From Azospirillum rugosum (GTDB lineage: Bacteria > Pseudomonadota > Alphaproteobacteria > Azospirillales > Azospirillaceae): a DNA stretch of 64,000 nucleotides. The position numbers and the translations under genes were made by a program. The stretch covers positions 21,919 to 85,918 of the forward strand of contig NZ_JAGINP010000034.1 in assembly GCF_017876155.1 (NCBI RefSeq), in the 5' to 3' direction. Every line of letters begins with the position of its first letter. The stretch's first letter is position 1. Below are positions 20,300 to 29,558 of this stretch, in pieces. The notes beneath the pieces are model-generated. The model was given only the letters and a program-made list of their open reading frames with translations. It searched no databases and was not told where the DNA came from.

Positions 20300-21132
20300 T
20301 CCCAAGGGGCATGATCCCGGTGTCCGTCGTGGTGATGACCCGCAACGAGGCCGCCAACCTTCCGCATTGCCTTCCGGCGCTGGGGCGGTTCGCGCAGGTG
20401 TTCGTGGTCGACAGCGGCAGCAGCGACGGCACCGTTTCCATCGCCCGATCGCTCGGCGCCACGGTCGTTCCCTTCCGGTGGAATGGCCGCTACCCGAAGA
20501 AGAAGCAATGGTGTCTCGACCACTTGCCCTTCCGCCACGACTGGGTGCTGTTCGTGGACGCGGACGAGCGGCTGGACGAGACTCTCGTCGCGGAGATCGC
20601 GCGGCTGATGGAGGATGGCCCCCGGCATGCCGGCTACTTCATCGATGGGCGCCCGGTGTTCCTCGGCCAGAGGCTCCGCTTCGGGGCCGGAAACCGCAAG
20701 CTGGCCCTGCTGGACCGGCGGCGCGCCCGCTTCCCGGAGGTGCCCGACCTCGACGTCGCCGCCATGTGGGAGGTCGAGGGGCATTACCAGCCGGAGATCG
20801 CGGGCAGCGTCGGGCGTCTGCGCCACGCGATGGAGCACGCGGACGAAAAGCCGCTGTCCGCTTGGTTCGACCGGCACAACCGCTATTCCGACTGGGAGGC
20901 CGCCCTGCGCGCGGACGGCCGCATGGCGGCGTTGATCGGGAAGGAAACGGGGCTGCGGCGATGGCTGAAGCGGGTGCTTCACCGCGCGCCGGGGCGGCCC
21001 ATGCTGGTGTTCCTGCACGCCTACCTGCTCCGCCTGGGGTTCCTGGACGGGCGGGCGGGGCTGCACCACGCGCTGGCGCGGGCCTTCTACTACTGGCAGG
21101 TGGGCGTCAAAATGCGCGACGCCGGGCGATGA
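20296..21132 (+). CDS. GT2-family glycosyltransferase
   Basis: The 278-residue protein has the GT-A core: VSVVVMTRNEAANLPHCLPA for nucleotide binding, VVDSGSSDGT, and the metal-binding FVDADERLD. It resembles the WaaE/KdtX branch, with the C-terminal HHALARAFYYWQVGVKMRD motif. It starts in the last bases of the Wzz gene, so it belongs to the same transcript. The sugar donor cannot be told. An internal ATG (residue 6) is an alternative start. Confidence 0.87.
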   Translation: MIPRGMIPVSVVVMTRNEAANLPHCLPALGRFAQVFVVDSGSSDGTVSIARSLGATVVPFRWNGRYPKKKQWCLDHLPFRHDWVLFVDADERLDETLVAEIARLMEDGPRHAGYFIDGRPVFLGQRLRFGAGNRKLALLDRRRARFPEVPDLDVAAMWEVEGHYQPEIAGSVGRLRHAMEHADEKPLSAWFDRHNRYSDWEAALRADGRMAALIGKETGLRRWLKRVLHRAPGRPMLVFLHAYLLRLGFLDGRAGLHHALARAFYYWQVGVKMRDAGR

Positions 21133-21182
21133 AGGGCGCCCGGCGTGTCACGGTGGTGAAGGGTGGGAACCCGCCGAGGCGG

Positions 21183-21650
21183 TCAGTCGTCGTCTTCGGT
21201 GGCCTTGTCGCCGCCCAGCGCCTTCAGCAGGTCGAAGGTGCGCTTGCGCACCGACGCGTCGTCGATCCGGTAATAGGCGCGGACCAGCTCCAGGGTCTCG
21301 CGCCGGGCCATGGACTCGAACTCCTCCGTCTCCGACGGCGGGAGGTCGGGCGAGGGGGTCGCGATGTGCTCCGGCGACGGCATGTCGTCGAAGAAGTAGC
21401 TGACCGGCACGCCCAGAACCTGCGACAGGTTGAACAGCCGGCTGGCGCTGATGCGGTTGGAGCCGCGCTCGTACTTCTGCAGCTGCTGGAAGGTGATGCC
21501 GACCGCCTCGCCCAGCTTCTCCTGGCTCAGCCCAAGCAACGTGCGACGCAGCCGCAGCCGCGCACCGACATGGATGTCGATGGGATTGGGGCCCTCGCCG
21601 CGGCGCGACAGCGTGTGGGCGGGCGCGAGCTTGGTCTTGGTCGAGCTCAT
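21183..21650 (-). CDS. XRE-family regulator, PraR-like
   Basis: The ATG at 21650, preceded by GAGGG, gives 155 residues. The helix-turn-helix begins with the characteristic PNPIDIHVGARLRLRRTLLG and continues GLSQEKLGEAVGITFQQLQK and YERGSNRISASRL. This is the pattern of rhizobial PraR, which controls attachment, biofilm and quorum sensing. The C-terminal half is acidic and helical (RRETLELVRAYYRID), probably for dimerisation. It lies between the two halves of the exopolysaccharide locus, which supports a role in surface polysaccharide control, though that is inference. Confidence 0.82.
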   Translation of the reverse strand: MSSTKTKLAPAHTLSRRGEGPNPIDIHVGARLRLRRTLLGLSQEKLGEAVGITFQQLQKYERGSNRISASRLFNLSQVLGVPVSYFFDDMPSPEHIATPSPDLPPSETEEFESMARRETLELVRAYYRIDDASVRKRTFDLLKALGGDKATEDDD

Positions 21651-21772
21651 CAAATTGACCCTCAGTATGGAGGCGGCAAGCACCACCGGGGAAAATGGTT
21701 AGTTCAGAAAGTAAATTGTATGCAACTATTCGTGCGTATCAACTCCTTCCTGCACTGTCCAGGGGTGAAGAA

Positions 21773-22573
21773 TCACAAAAGACAGGATGTGTCAGAGGGC
21801 CGGAAACGAAATTTCTCGTAGAGTCGCGGAACGTGCCGCCGAATGGTCAAGGTCAAGCACTGAAGGCCGAATAATGTTGCGTTTCCAAGGATTCCGTACC
21901 CCAACAGCTCGCTCCGGATGGTGCACTGCTCGCGGCGGCCCAGGTCCGGCTGCCGCTGCGACCGGCCGTTTGGGGCGAATTCGCACAAGCAACAGGGACT
22001 CAGGACGGCACGGCCACCCCGACTCAGGACACCCAACGTAAAGGCGTAATCCGCGGCCACCGCGAAGCGCGAGTCGAAGCGGAGGTCGGCCACGGCGCCG
22101 CGGCGGTACAGCATGGCCTGGTGGTGGGTGAACATGCCCAGTGCCGCCCACCGGTGGGAGCGCGCCCGCTTCACCATCACGCGCCCGTCCGGCATCCGCT
22201 CGTGAGCGTGTCCGTAGATCAGGTCGGCGTCCCTCTCGCACCCGGCCAGCCGTTCCAGATGGTCGAGGACGAATGGTCCGGCCAGCCGGTCGCCGGCGTT
22301 GAGGAACAGGAGGTGGCTGGCCGCGGTGCCCTCCAGCGCCGCCTCAAGCGCGATGTTCATGGCGTCGTAGATTCCGCCGTCGGGCGCCGACCGGCACCAC
22401 GCCGTCTCGCGAGCGTGTTCGGCCAGCCATTCGGCGGTGCCGTCGGTGGAGGCGCCGTCCACCACGATCCAGTCGAATCTTTGCGACGTCTGTTCCCGCA
22501 GGCTGCCGTGGGTGGCGATGAGGCCGGCCAGGTCGTTGCGCACCACGGTCAGGATGGCCAGCCGGACGGTCAT
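21773..22573 (-). CDS. GT2-family glycosyltransferase
   Basis: The 266-residue protein starts MTVRLAILTVVRNDLAGLIA and shows FDWIVVDGASTDGT, APDGGIYDAMNIALEAA and FLNAGDRL, typical of WcaA/WcaE-type GT2 enzymes. The ATG overlaps the stop of the upstream export gene by 4 bases, so the two are co-transcribed on the minus strand. A longer open frame upstream is the shadow of the export gene and is not used. Donor and acceptor are unknown. Confidence 0.85.
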   Translation of the reverse strand: MTVRLAILTVVRNDLAGLIATHGSLREQTSQRFDWIVVDGASTDGTAEWLAEHARETAWCRSAPDGGIYDAMNIALEAALEGTAASHLLFLNAGDRLAGPFVLDHLERLAGCERDADLIYGHAHERMPDGRVMVKRARSHRWAALGMFTHHQAMLYRRGAVADLRFDSRFAVAADYAFTLGVLSRGGRAVLSPCCLCEFAPNGRSQRQPDLGRREQCTIRSELLGYGILGNATLFGLQCLTLTIRRHVPRLYEKFRFRPSDTSCLL

Positions 22574-25482
22574 CGTGCGATCACCGACACCGACGCGGCG
22601 GTGATGGCCAGCTGCCCGAGGATGCCGCCGATGCTCTTGGAGAATTCCAGGAAGTCGAAGGGCTTCGGATCCCGCGGCACCACCAGCATCGACCCGGGCG
22701 GGATCGCCTGGACCGTGTGGTTCCAGGACGACAGCGCCAGCGGCTGGGCGCGCCCGTCGGGCAGCACCAGGAAGATGCGGTCGGAATCCGCGTTGCGCGT
22801 GGGGCCGCCCGCTTCCCGCAGGTAGTCGTCCTGGCTCTTGCCGCTGACGAATTGGGCCGCGACGGGGTGTTGCACCTCCCCGGTCACGGTGACGGTCAGC
22901 GTCCGCTTCGGCACCATGATGCGGTCGTCCGGCTCCAGCAACGGGTCGAGGTCCGGCCGGCCGCGCAGCACCATCGGATCGGCTTCCACCACGATGCGCC
23001 CCAAGGGCTCGACACCGCGGAGCTGGGTCGCCAGCTGGCGGGCAAGCCCGACCACGTCGGACCGGGCGGCCTCGCCCTTTTCCACCTCGCGGACCATCCA
23101 CTCCTCAAGCTCGCGGGCTTTCTGGGCGTACACGTCACGCTCGCGCCGCCGTTCGCTCTCGCGCAGGAAAACCGTGCCTGGAGGGTAGGCCTCCTCCGTC
23201 AAGCCGCCGGCCCGGTCGATCAGCGAGGACAGCCGCTCCCCGCGCGCGATGTCGTAGCTGCCGGGGCGCCGCACCGCGCCGGCGATGGTCACCGCGCGCG
23301 CCTCCATGGCCTGGGCGGCGGGGTTGATGCGGATCGCGTCGCCCGGCCCCGCCGTCAGCCGCCCCGCCGCTGCCAGATCGACACGACGCCGCGTACCGTT
23401 GGCCGCCGTGACCTCCACCGCGCCGGGATCGGCGGTGGCGGCCAGCCCGCCCGCCGCCGCGACGAGGGCCTCCAGCGTCGCGGCCTCGGCGACCGGGTAG
23501 GGGCCGGGGTCGCGCACCGCGCCGCGGACCTGGACGATGCGCTCGCCCAGCAGGGCGGCGACCGTCGGCGGAATGGGCTCCTCCATTGACGGCGGAGCGG
23601 AGTCGGCCGGCGTCGGGGACAGCAAGGCGCGCACGCGGGCCGCGGAGAACAGGTGCACGCGGTCACCGTCGGCCAGCCTGCGATTCGCGCGACCGGCCGC
23701 GACCTCCTGCGGCGAGAAGGGGATTAGCGCCCGGGCGAGCGTCCGCCGATCGGTGCGCTCGATGACGCCGAGCAGCGGGTAGACGTCCCGCTTCAGCGCG
23801 CCGCCGCCGGCCAGCGCGTCGCGCAAGGTCGCCCCGCCGGCCAGGGGGCGCACGCCCGGCCGGCGCACATGGCCGACCAGTTCGAACAGCGGCTCGTCGG
23901 ATTCGAGGATCGCGCCCTCCACGACCGCGCGCCCTGCCGACGCCCCGCCGTAGGACGGCGTGTCCGGCCCGCCGGCCGAGGGGTAGAAGCCGGGCCTCGG
24001 TACGCCGCCGAGCAGGAGCCTGGAGTGCTCCAGCGCGAAGACCAGCAGGTCCGGCACCGCGTCGAACAGGGGCGGGCAGGCAATGCGCGATCCGGTCAGC
24101 TCGGCCGCGGCGCGGGCTTGCGGTCCCTTCGCCAGGGGGCCGTCGGGCCGGGCGGCCAAGGCGCGCGCGAGCACGACGAGTCCCTGGCAGGACTCCGCGG
24201 CGGGCGCCCTGGCGCCGCGCAGCAGTTCCAGCACCGGCTCCGAGGTCAGGAAATCGACGTCGTCGGCCCCCAGCACGTAGAGCGCGTCGCCTTCGGACAG
24301 CGAGCGGCGGTCGCGCCCGCGCAGCACGGCGGCCAGATCGACGGGCAGCAGCGTGCGCGCGTGGGTCGCCGGGTCGGTCGCGGCAAGGACGGCGAAGGGC
24401 AGGTACGGCTCCGGTCGAAGGTCGGCCCTGGTCAGCAGCGCGTCGAGGCTGCGCGCCGTGGCGAGCGCCCGCGGGCCGGGCCGCAGGACATGCCCCTCCA
24501 GCCGGACCTCGCCCCGGCGATCCTCCCGCAAAGGTGCCAGCGACAGCAGGTCGCCGTCGGTCAGGACGGGTGCCGGCGCCCCGCCGAGATCCTCCGTCGT
24601 CTCCTCTCCGTTGGGGCCGATCGCGAAGCGCAGCGCGCGTTGCGCGCCGGGGCGCAGCACGCCGCCGGCCAGTTCCTTCGCCTCGACCAGGGTCAGGGAA
24701 TTGCGGTCCGGAGGAAGTTCGTAGATGCCGGGCCGGTTCACCGGACCCATGACGGCCAGCGTGGGGCCGAGCGGCGGCACGAACAGCCGGTCGCCGTCCC
24801 GCAGCCGCAGGCCCGCCTGCGCGCCGTTCCCGGTGATGAACAGTTCGTAGAGGTCGACGGCTCGGCTGTCGTCGCCGGTGCCGGCGCGGAACAGGCGGAT
24901 GCGCCGCAGGGAGCCGGAGCGGGTGACCCCGCCCGCGGCCGACAGGGCGTCGAGCAGGGTGCCGAAGGCGCCGATCTCGTGTCGGCCGGGCTTGCCGACG
25001 GCCCCGGTGACCAGGACGCCGATGCGGCGCACCTCGGTGACCGACACGAAGACGTCGGTGTTGGGATAGGCCGACGCAACGGCCCCGGCCAGTTCGGCGC
25101 GAAGCTCCGCCAGGGTCAGGGCCTGGGCCACCACGGGGCGGACGTCGTCGACGGTGAGCAGGCCGGCGTTGTCGATCACGTAGCGCTTGCTGAAGGATTT
25201 CTGCCCGCGCAGGGAGACCAGCAACTCGTCCCCCGGCCCAAGCGCGTAGTCGGCCTGCACGGCGCCGGTGCCGCTGCGGGACGCGCCGTCCGAACCGAAC
25301 TGGTCGTAGCCGAACTGGCGCAGCGGTGTCCCGGCGCGGGCCGAATAGGCGGCCTCCACCGGCGAGGCGGCGTTCTGCCCGGCCTCACGCCCCGGCTCGG
25401 CCGCCACCGTGGCGAAGGCCCACAGGGCCAGTGCCGCCCAGAGCGCGATGCGGGCAAAAATCCTGCGCGTCGCTTCAAGCAT
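22570..25482 (-). CDS. Large SLBB-repeat polysaccharide export protein (Wza/KpsD class)
   Basis: From the ATG at 25482 the protein has 970 residues and starts with a good signal peptide (IALWAALALWAFATVAA, cleavage near EPGRE). The polysaccharide export domain follows (DYALGPGDELLVSLRGQ, about residue 85). After it come repeated SLBB-like units, recognisable by GAVGKPGRHEIGAFGTLLDA, GPVNRPGIYELP, GHVRRPGVRPLA, GAVRDPGPYPVAEA and GAVRRPGSYDIARGERL. It ends with a predicted membrane helix (ILGQLAITAASVSVIAR). No lipobox cysteine is seen, unlike classical Wza. In-frame starts further upstream exist but would bury the signal peptide. Confidence 0.85.
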   Translation of the reverse strand: MLEATRRIFARIALWAALALWAFATVAAEPGREAGQNAASPVEAAYSARAGTPLRQFGYDQFGSDGASRSGTGAVQADYALGPGDELLVSLRGQKSFSKRYVIDNAGLLTVDDVRPVVAQALTLAELRAELAGAVASAYPNTDVFVSVTEVRRIGVLVTGAVGKPGRHEIGAFGTLLDALSAAGGVTRSGSLRRIRLFRAGTGDDSRAVDLYELFITGNGAQAGLRLRDGDRLFVPPLGPTLAVMGPVNRPGIYELPPDRNSLTLVEAKELAGGVLRPGAQRALRFAIGPNGEETTEDLGGAPAPVLTDGDLLSLAPLREDRRGEVRLEGHVLRPGPRALATARSLDALLTRADLRPEPYLPFAVLAATDPATHARTLLPVDLAAVLRGRDRRSLSEGDALYVLGADDVDFLTSEPVLELLRGARAPAAESCQGLVVLARALAARPDGPLAKGPQARAAAELTGSRIACPPLFDAVPDLLVFALEHSRLLLGGVPRPGFYPSAGGPDTPSYGGASAGRAVVEGAILESDEPLFELVGHVRRPGVRPLAGGATLRDALAGGGALKRDVYPLLGVIERTDRRTLARALIPFSPQEVAAGRANRRLADGDRVHLFSAARVRALLSPTPADSAPPSMEEPIPPTVAALLGERIVQVRGAVRDPGPYPVAEAATLEALVAAAGGLAATADPGAVEVTAANGTRRRVDLAAAGRLTAGPGDAIRINPAAQAMEARAVTIAGAVRRPGSYDIARGERLSSLIDRAGGLTEEAYPPGTVFLRESERRRERDVYAQKARELEEWMVREVEKGEAARSDVVGLARQLATQLRGVEPLGRIVVEADPMVLRGRPDLDPLLEPDDRIMVPKRTLTVTVTGEVQHPVAAQFVSGKSQDDYLREAGGPTRNADSDRIFLVLPDGRAQPLALSSWNHTVQAIPPGSMLVVPRDPKPFDFLEFSKSIGGILGQLAITAASVSVIAR

Positions 25483-25677
25483 CGACTGTCGTGACCCATG
25501 CCGCTTCCACCAGCGGGACGCTGGAATTTGGAACCGCATACTAATGCGTGTGTTTTCCGGCAAAGGCAATCAATTCGGTGCCGCTTCACTCGGCCGGCTA
25601 CAGCCACGTTGCCGCCGGCGCGGTGCGGGTGTATCCTTTTCGTCTTGTCGGCGTGGAGCGCGCGGGGATCGCGAGCC

Positions 25678-26274
25678 ATGATTTCGGGTGTGTCGTCGAA
25701 CGCTCTCTCAGGGCTGCCACGCTTGGCGGCCGGCCGGACCACGCCCGCGTCCGGCACCACCGACGCGTCCGCAAAGCCCGCATCTGACCAGCAGCAGCAA
25801 CAGATCCAGCAACTCCAGCGCGCCGACGCCAGCGTGCGCCAGCACGAGGCGGCGCATCAGGCGACGGGCGGGCCCTACGCTGGCGGCGCCTCCTTCACCT
25901 ACACGCGCGGCCCGGACGGCAAGAACTACGCGACCGCCGGGGAAGTCCCGGTCGACACGAGCCCGGAGCGCGACCCGCAGGCCACCATCCGCAAGATGGA
26001 AACGGTCAAGGCCGCCGCCCTGGCGCCCGCCGACCCGTCGCCGCAGGATCTGCGCGTCGCGCAGCAAGCGGACGCGGCAAAGGCCCAAGCCCAGCAGGAG
26101 TTGCGCGGGGCGTCGTCCGGGGCGGGCGGTGGCGATGCCGGAAAGGACACTCCCGGCAACCCGTCCCCTGGAAACGGAACCGCCGCCCCGGCGCTGGCGG
26201 CGCGCGGGGCGGCGGCGTACGGTGCGGCCAGCGCGATCGGGCGGCAGCCGGCCTACGCCGGCATCACCGTCTGA
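25678..26274 (+). CDS. SprA-related family putative metalloprotease
   Basis: The 198-residue product has a low-complexity start, a Gln-rich coiled stretch (QQQQQIQQLQ), and then the family core VRQHEAAHQATGGPYAGGAS followed by YTRGPDGKNYATAGEVPVDT. HEAAH is an HExxH zinc-protease-type motif. The rest is Ala/Gly-rich, with no signal peptide. The start at 25678 is chosen because the upstream in-frame extension is unlike the family. Substrate and location are unknown. It is a single gene, divergent from the export gene. Confidence 0.72.
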   Translation: MISGVSSNALSGLPRLAAGRTTPASGTTDASAKPASDQQQQQIQQLQRADASVRQHEAAHQATGGPYAGGASFTYTRGPDGKNYATAGEVPVDTSPERDPQATIRKMETVKAAALAPADPSPQDLRVAQQADAAKAQAQQELRGASSGAGGGDAGKDTPGNPSPGNGTAAPALAARGAAAYGAASAIGRQPAYAGITV

Positions 26275-26295
26275 CCGCGCGGTTCCGGCCGGTCG

Positions 26296-27192
26296 TCAGC
26301 GGCGGACCGGGGTTTCGCCGTCCAGGGTCATCAGCGGGCCGTACAGCTCCGGACGGCGGTCGCGGAACACGCCCCAAGACGCGCGCTGCGCGGCGATGCG
26401 GTCGAGGTCGAAACTGGCGGTCAGCACCGTCTCGCTCTCGCGGTCGGCCTGCTCCACCAGCTCGCCCGTCGGCCCCGCGATGAAGGAGGAGCCGTAGAAG
26501 GTGATGGCGCAGGTCTCCCCCTGTTCCCGCCCGACGCGGTTGGAGGCGACCAGCGGCATCAGGTTGGCGCCGGCATGCCCCTGCATCACCCGGGTCCAGT
26601 GGGCCTGGCTGTCGAGCGAGGAGTCCTGCGGCTCCGACCCGATGGCGGTCGGGTAGAGCAGGACCTCCGCGCCTTTCAGCGCCATGGCGCGGGCGGTTTC
26701 CGGGAACCACTGGTCCCAGCAGATGGCGCAGCCAACCGTCGCGTAGCGCGTCTTGTAGACCTGGAATCCGGTGTCGCCGGGGCTGAAGTAGAATTTCTCC
26801 TGATAGCCCGGCCCGTCCGGAATGTGCGATTTGCGGTAGACGCCCAGCACGGATCCGTCGGCGTCGATCATGGCGAGCGAGTTGTAATAGGCGTTCCGCG
26901 CCCGTTCGAAGAAGCTGGTCGGAATGACGACCGAAAGCTCGCGCGCGAGCGCGCTCATCCGGGCGATGACCGGGTGGTCCTCCACGGGGTGCGCGAGCGC
27001 GAAGAGATCCTGCTTCTGGTCCTTGCAGAAGTAGGGGGTCTCGAACAGCTCCTGCGGCAGGATGATCTGGGCGCCGCGCGCCGCCGCCTGGCGCACCAGG
27101 CGCTCGACGCCGGCCACGTTGGCCTCGCGGTCCCAACCGCAGGCCATCTGGGTGGCGGCAAGGGTGACGGTGCGTCCGGAGGTGGGGCGCAT
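26296..27192 (-). CDS. aguB: N-carbamoylputrescine amidase
   Basis: This nitrilase-superfamily enzyme hydrolyses N-carbamoylputrescine to putrescine, ammonia and CO2 in the agmatine route. In the 298-residue protein the catalytic triad is Glu48 (LPQELFETPYFC), Lys121 (YRKSHIPDGPGY) and Cys158 (GCAICWDQWFPE). IPTSFFERARNAYYNSLAMI and LYPTAIGSEP are typical of AguB. The ATG at 27192 follows AGGAG. An upstream ATG at 27219 is less likely. The partner agmatine deiminase (aguA) is not in the window. Confidence 0.9.
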   Translation of the reverse strand: MRPTSGRTVTLAATQMACGWDREANVAGVERLVRQAAARGAQIILPQELFETPYFCKDQKQDLFALAHPVEDHPVIARMSALARELSVVIPTSFFERARNAYYNSLAMIDADGSVLGVYRKSHIPDGPGYQEKFYFSPGDTGFQVYKTRYATVGCAICWDQWFPETARAMALKGAEVLLYPTAIGSEPQDSSLDSQAHWTRVMQGHAGANLMPLVASNRVGREQGETCAITFYGSSFIAGPTGELVEQADRESETVLTASFDLDRIAAQRASWGVFRDRRPELYGPLMTLDGETPVRR

Positions 27193-27674
27193 GGGGCGGT
27201 GCTCCTGTGCTCTCATCAACTGGGTGTTTCGCGGTATCCGGCGACGGATCGTCGGCCTTGTTTGGCGGCGAAGCGCGGCTTGCGCAACCCTTCACGCCGC
27301 CGGGAAAACGACTGTCACAAACTCTTCAACATCGGCTGCGGCGGTCCGCGCCTTTCACCCGGGTGCGTTCGGCGCGATCGGCAAGAGAAACGGAAGAGCA
27401 TACCAGAGTATGATGCGTCGGCGCGTCGCTCCATTCCTGTATCCGTTGTCCATTCCTTCCCGCCTTCGGAAATTGGCGCTGACGTTGTTCATCAGGCGGA
27501 TTTTTCGCATCCATCCCGCCCGCTGGGCCGCCTCAGCGCCGACATTGTTTAGTCACGCATTTTCTTTGCGCATTTTTCGCGAAACGATATGATCGATGGA
27601 GTGGTTTTTAATTGCTCTGAAGGGGTGCCGAACGCTGCGCGCCCCCTCGGTGCGGCTGCTGAAAGATTGTTTTC
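27193..27674. other. Intergenic region between aguB and a marR-type gene
   Basis: This gap of about 480 bases separates two divergent genes and should hold both promoters. The part near 27540-27680 is relatively AT-rich. I see no tRNA, no strong hairpin and no convincing small gene. Confidence 0.4.
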
Positions 27675-28202
27675 ATGGACCGGAGAATCAAGAGACGGGA
27701 GCCCAACATCGTCTTCGCGCAGGTCGGCCAGACGATGGCCGACCCGCAGGAGTCCGAGGGCAACCTGTCCCACGCCGCGCGGGAGGTGCACCGTGCCTTT
27801 GCGCGCGCGCTCCAGAACCGCATCGCCAGCCACGGCGTCAGCATGGGGCAGTGGTATTTCCTGCGCGCGCTATGGGACGAGGACGGGCTGACCCAGCGCG
27901 AGCTGAGCCAGCGCGTCGGCATGATGGAGCCGACCACCGTCACCGCCCTGAACACGATGGAGCGGCAGGATCTGGTGCGGCGCGTCCGCAACCCGCACGA
28001 CCGGCGGAAGGTCAACATCTTCCTGACGCCGAAGGGCAGGGCGCTGCGCACCGACATCCTGCCCTGCGCGAACGAGATCGCGGAGCTGGCGACGCGCGGC
28101 ATTTCCCCCGGCGAGGTCGCGACGGCGATCAGCGTGCTGCGCCGGATCGCCTCCAACCTCGCCTCTCTGCCCTCGCAGGAGATGGACGACGAGCTGGGCT
28201 GA
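27675..28202 (+). CDS. MarR-family transcriptional regulator
   Basis: The 175-residue protein has the MarR winged helix: QWYFLRALWDEDGLTQRELS, then MMEPTTVTALNTMERQDLVR and the wing RVRNPHDRRKVNIFLT. Helices at both ends form the dimer interface. Regulators of this family respond to small aromatic or oxidised ligands. The divergent aguB is 480 bases away and is not clearly a target. The ATG at 27675 lacks a good ribosome-binding site; an ATG at 27735 is possible. Confidence 0.87.
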   Translation: MDRRIKRREPNIVFAQVGQTMADPQESEGNLSHAAREVHRAFARALQNRIASHGVSMGQWYFLRALWDEDGLTQRELSQRVGMMEPTTVTALNTMERQDLVRRVRNPHDRRKVNIFLTPKGRALRTDILPCANEIAELATRGISPGEVATAISVLRRIASNLASLPSQEMDDELG

Positions 28203-28250
28203 GCATCCGATAGGGCCCGACCTTCGGTCGCAAGGATCGAACGGCGACGG

Positions 28251-29558
28251 TCAGTCGTCGAGATCGGGCGGCGGCGGCAGGCTGGCGCCGGTCAGGTTGG
28301 CCCCGGTGAACTTGGCGTCACGGATGTTGGCATCGCTCAGGATCGCGCCGGTCAGGTCCGCGTTCGAGAAATCGCAGCCGGCCAGGTTCGCCCCGCGCAG
28401 ATTGATCCGCACGCAGGATGCGCCGGAGAAATTGCAGCCGGTGAGGTTGGCGGCCCACAGGCGTCCGGTGGGCTTCCCGTCCGGTCCCTTGATGTCCACC
28501 CAGCCGATGCCCGCCCCGTCGAAGCGCGCGCCGCTGAGGTTGGCGCCGCGAAGCGTGGCGCCGTCGAGGATGGCGCCGGTGAAGTCGCTGTCGGACAGGT
28601 CGGCGCCGGAAATGTCGCACATGATCAGCAGCGCGTCGCGCATCTTGGCGCCGGTCAGGATGGTGCCCTTCAGGTTGGCGCCCGACAGGTTCACGCCATG
28701 CAGGTCGATGTGCGACAGGTCGGCCCCGCCGAGGTCGGCACGCGATCCCATGGCGCCGTTGGTGTTGATCCAGGTGTAGTGGCTGTGCAGCGACTCCTGG
28801 ATCTGCACCGAGAAATTCTCGGCGGAGCGGGCGAGGTTCGCCCCGGTGGTGTCGGCCCCGGCGAGGTCCGCGCCCTCCATCTTGGCGCCCTGGAGGTCGG
28901 CGTTCCGCAAATTGGCCCCGGCCAGCACCGTGCCGGTCAGGTTCGCGTCGCGCAGAATCGCACCCTGCAGGTTCACGCCCGACATGTTGCAACCGCGCAG
29001 GTCGGCACGCGCGAGGTTGCAGTTCTTCATGCTGGACCGCATCAGCGTCGCGCCGGTCATCAGCGCGCCTTCGCAATCGGCCCCGTTCATCGAAACGTCG
29101 GTCAGGTCGGCGCCGGACAGGTTGGCGTTCGCCATCATCGCGTCGTCGAAGTCGCTGCCGGTCAGGTCCGACCGGACGAAATCCAGGCCCTTTCCGCCCT
29201 TGCCGCCGCCGCCGTACAGCAGGGCGCCGCCGCGCAGGTCGGCTTCCTTCAGGATGGCTCGCTTCATCTTCGCGCCGCGCATACGGGCACCGCGCAGGTC
29301 GGCGCGGTAGAGGTTGCAGCCCGTCAGGTCGGCCTTGGTCAGGTGCGCCGCGAACAGGTCCGCGTGGCTGAGGTTGGCATTGGACAGGTCGCAATGCGCC
29401 AGGTTGGCGCCGGACAGCTTCCCCTGGGTCAGGTCGACGCCGGACAGGTTCGACCCTTCCAGGTTTCCCATGGTCAGGTTGGCGCGGCTTCCACCGGCTT
29501 TGTTCTTCAGCCATCGCTCGTGCTTTTCCAGCACGGCGACCAACTCGTGTGGCGTCAT
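28251..29558 (-). CDS. Pentapeptide-repeat protein
   Basis: The 435-residue protein opens with a helical segment (MTPHELVAVLEKHERWLKNK) and then consists almost wholly of A(D/N)LxG-type pentapeptide repeats, which fold as a right-handed quadrilateral beta-helix. The repeats are broken once, at about residues 245-280, by SAENFSVQIQESLHSHYTWI. No signal peptide or membrane helix is seen. Some such proteins mimic DNA and shield gyrase, but nothing here proves that. The start is uncertain: a TTG at 29585 with GGGAAAGGG upstream would add nine residues. Confidence 0.85.
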   Translation of the reverse strand: MTPHELVAVLEKHERWLKNKAGGSRANLTMGNLEGSNLSGVDLTQGKLSGANLAHCDLSNANLSHADLFAAHLTKADLTGCNLYRADLRGARMRGAKMKRAILKEADLRGGALLYGGGGKGGKGLDFVRSDLTGSDFDDAMMANANLSGADLTDVSMNGADCEGALMTGATLMRSSMKNCNLARADLRGCNMSGVNLQGAILRDANLTGTVLAGANLRNADLQGAKMEGADLAGADTTGANLARSAENFSVQIQESLHSHYTWINTNGAMGSRADLGGADLSHIDLHGVNLSGANLKGTILTGAKMRDALLIMCDISGADLSDSDFTGAILDGATLRGANLSGARFDGAGIGWVDIKGPDGKPTGRLWAANLTGCNFSGASCVRINLRGANLAGCDFSNADLTGAILSDANIRDAKFTGANLTGASLPPPPDLDD

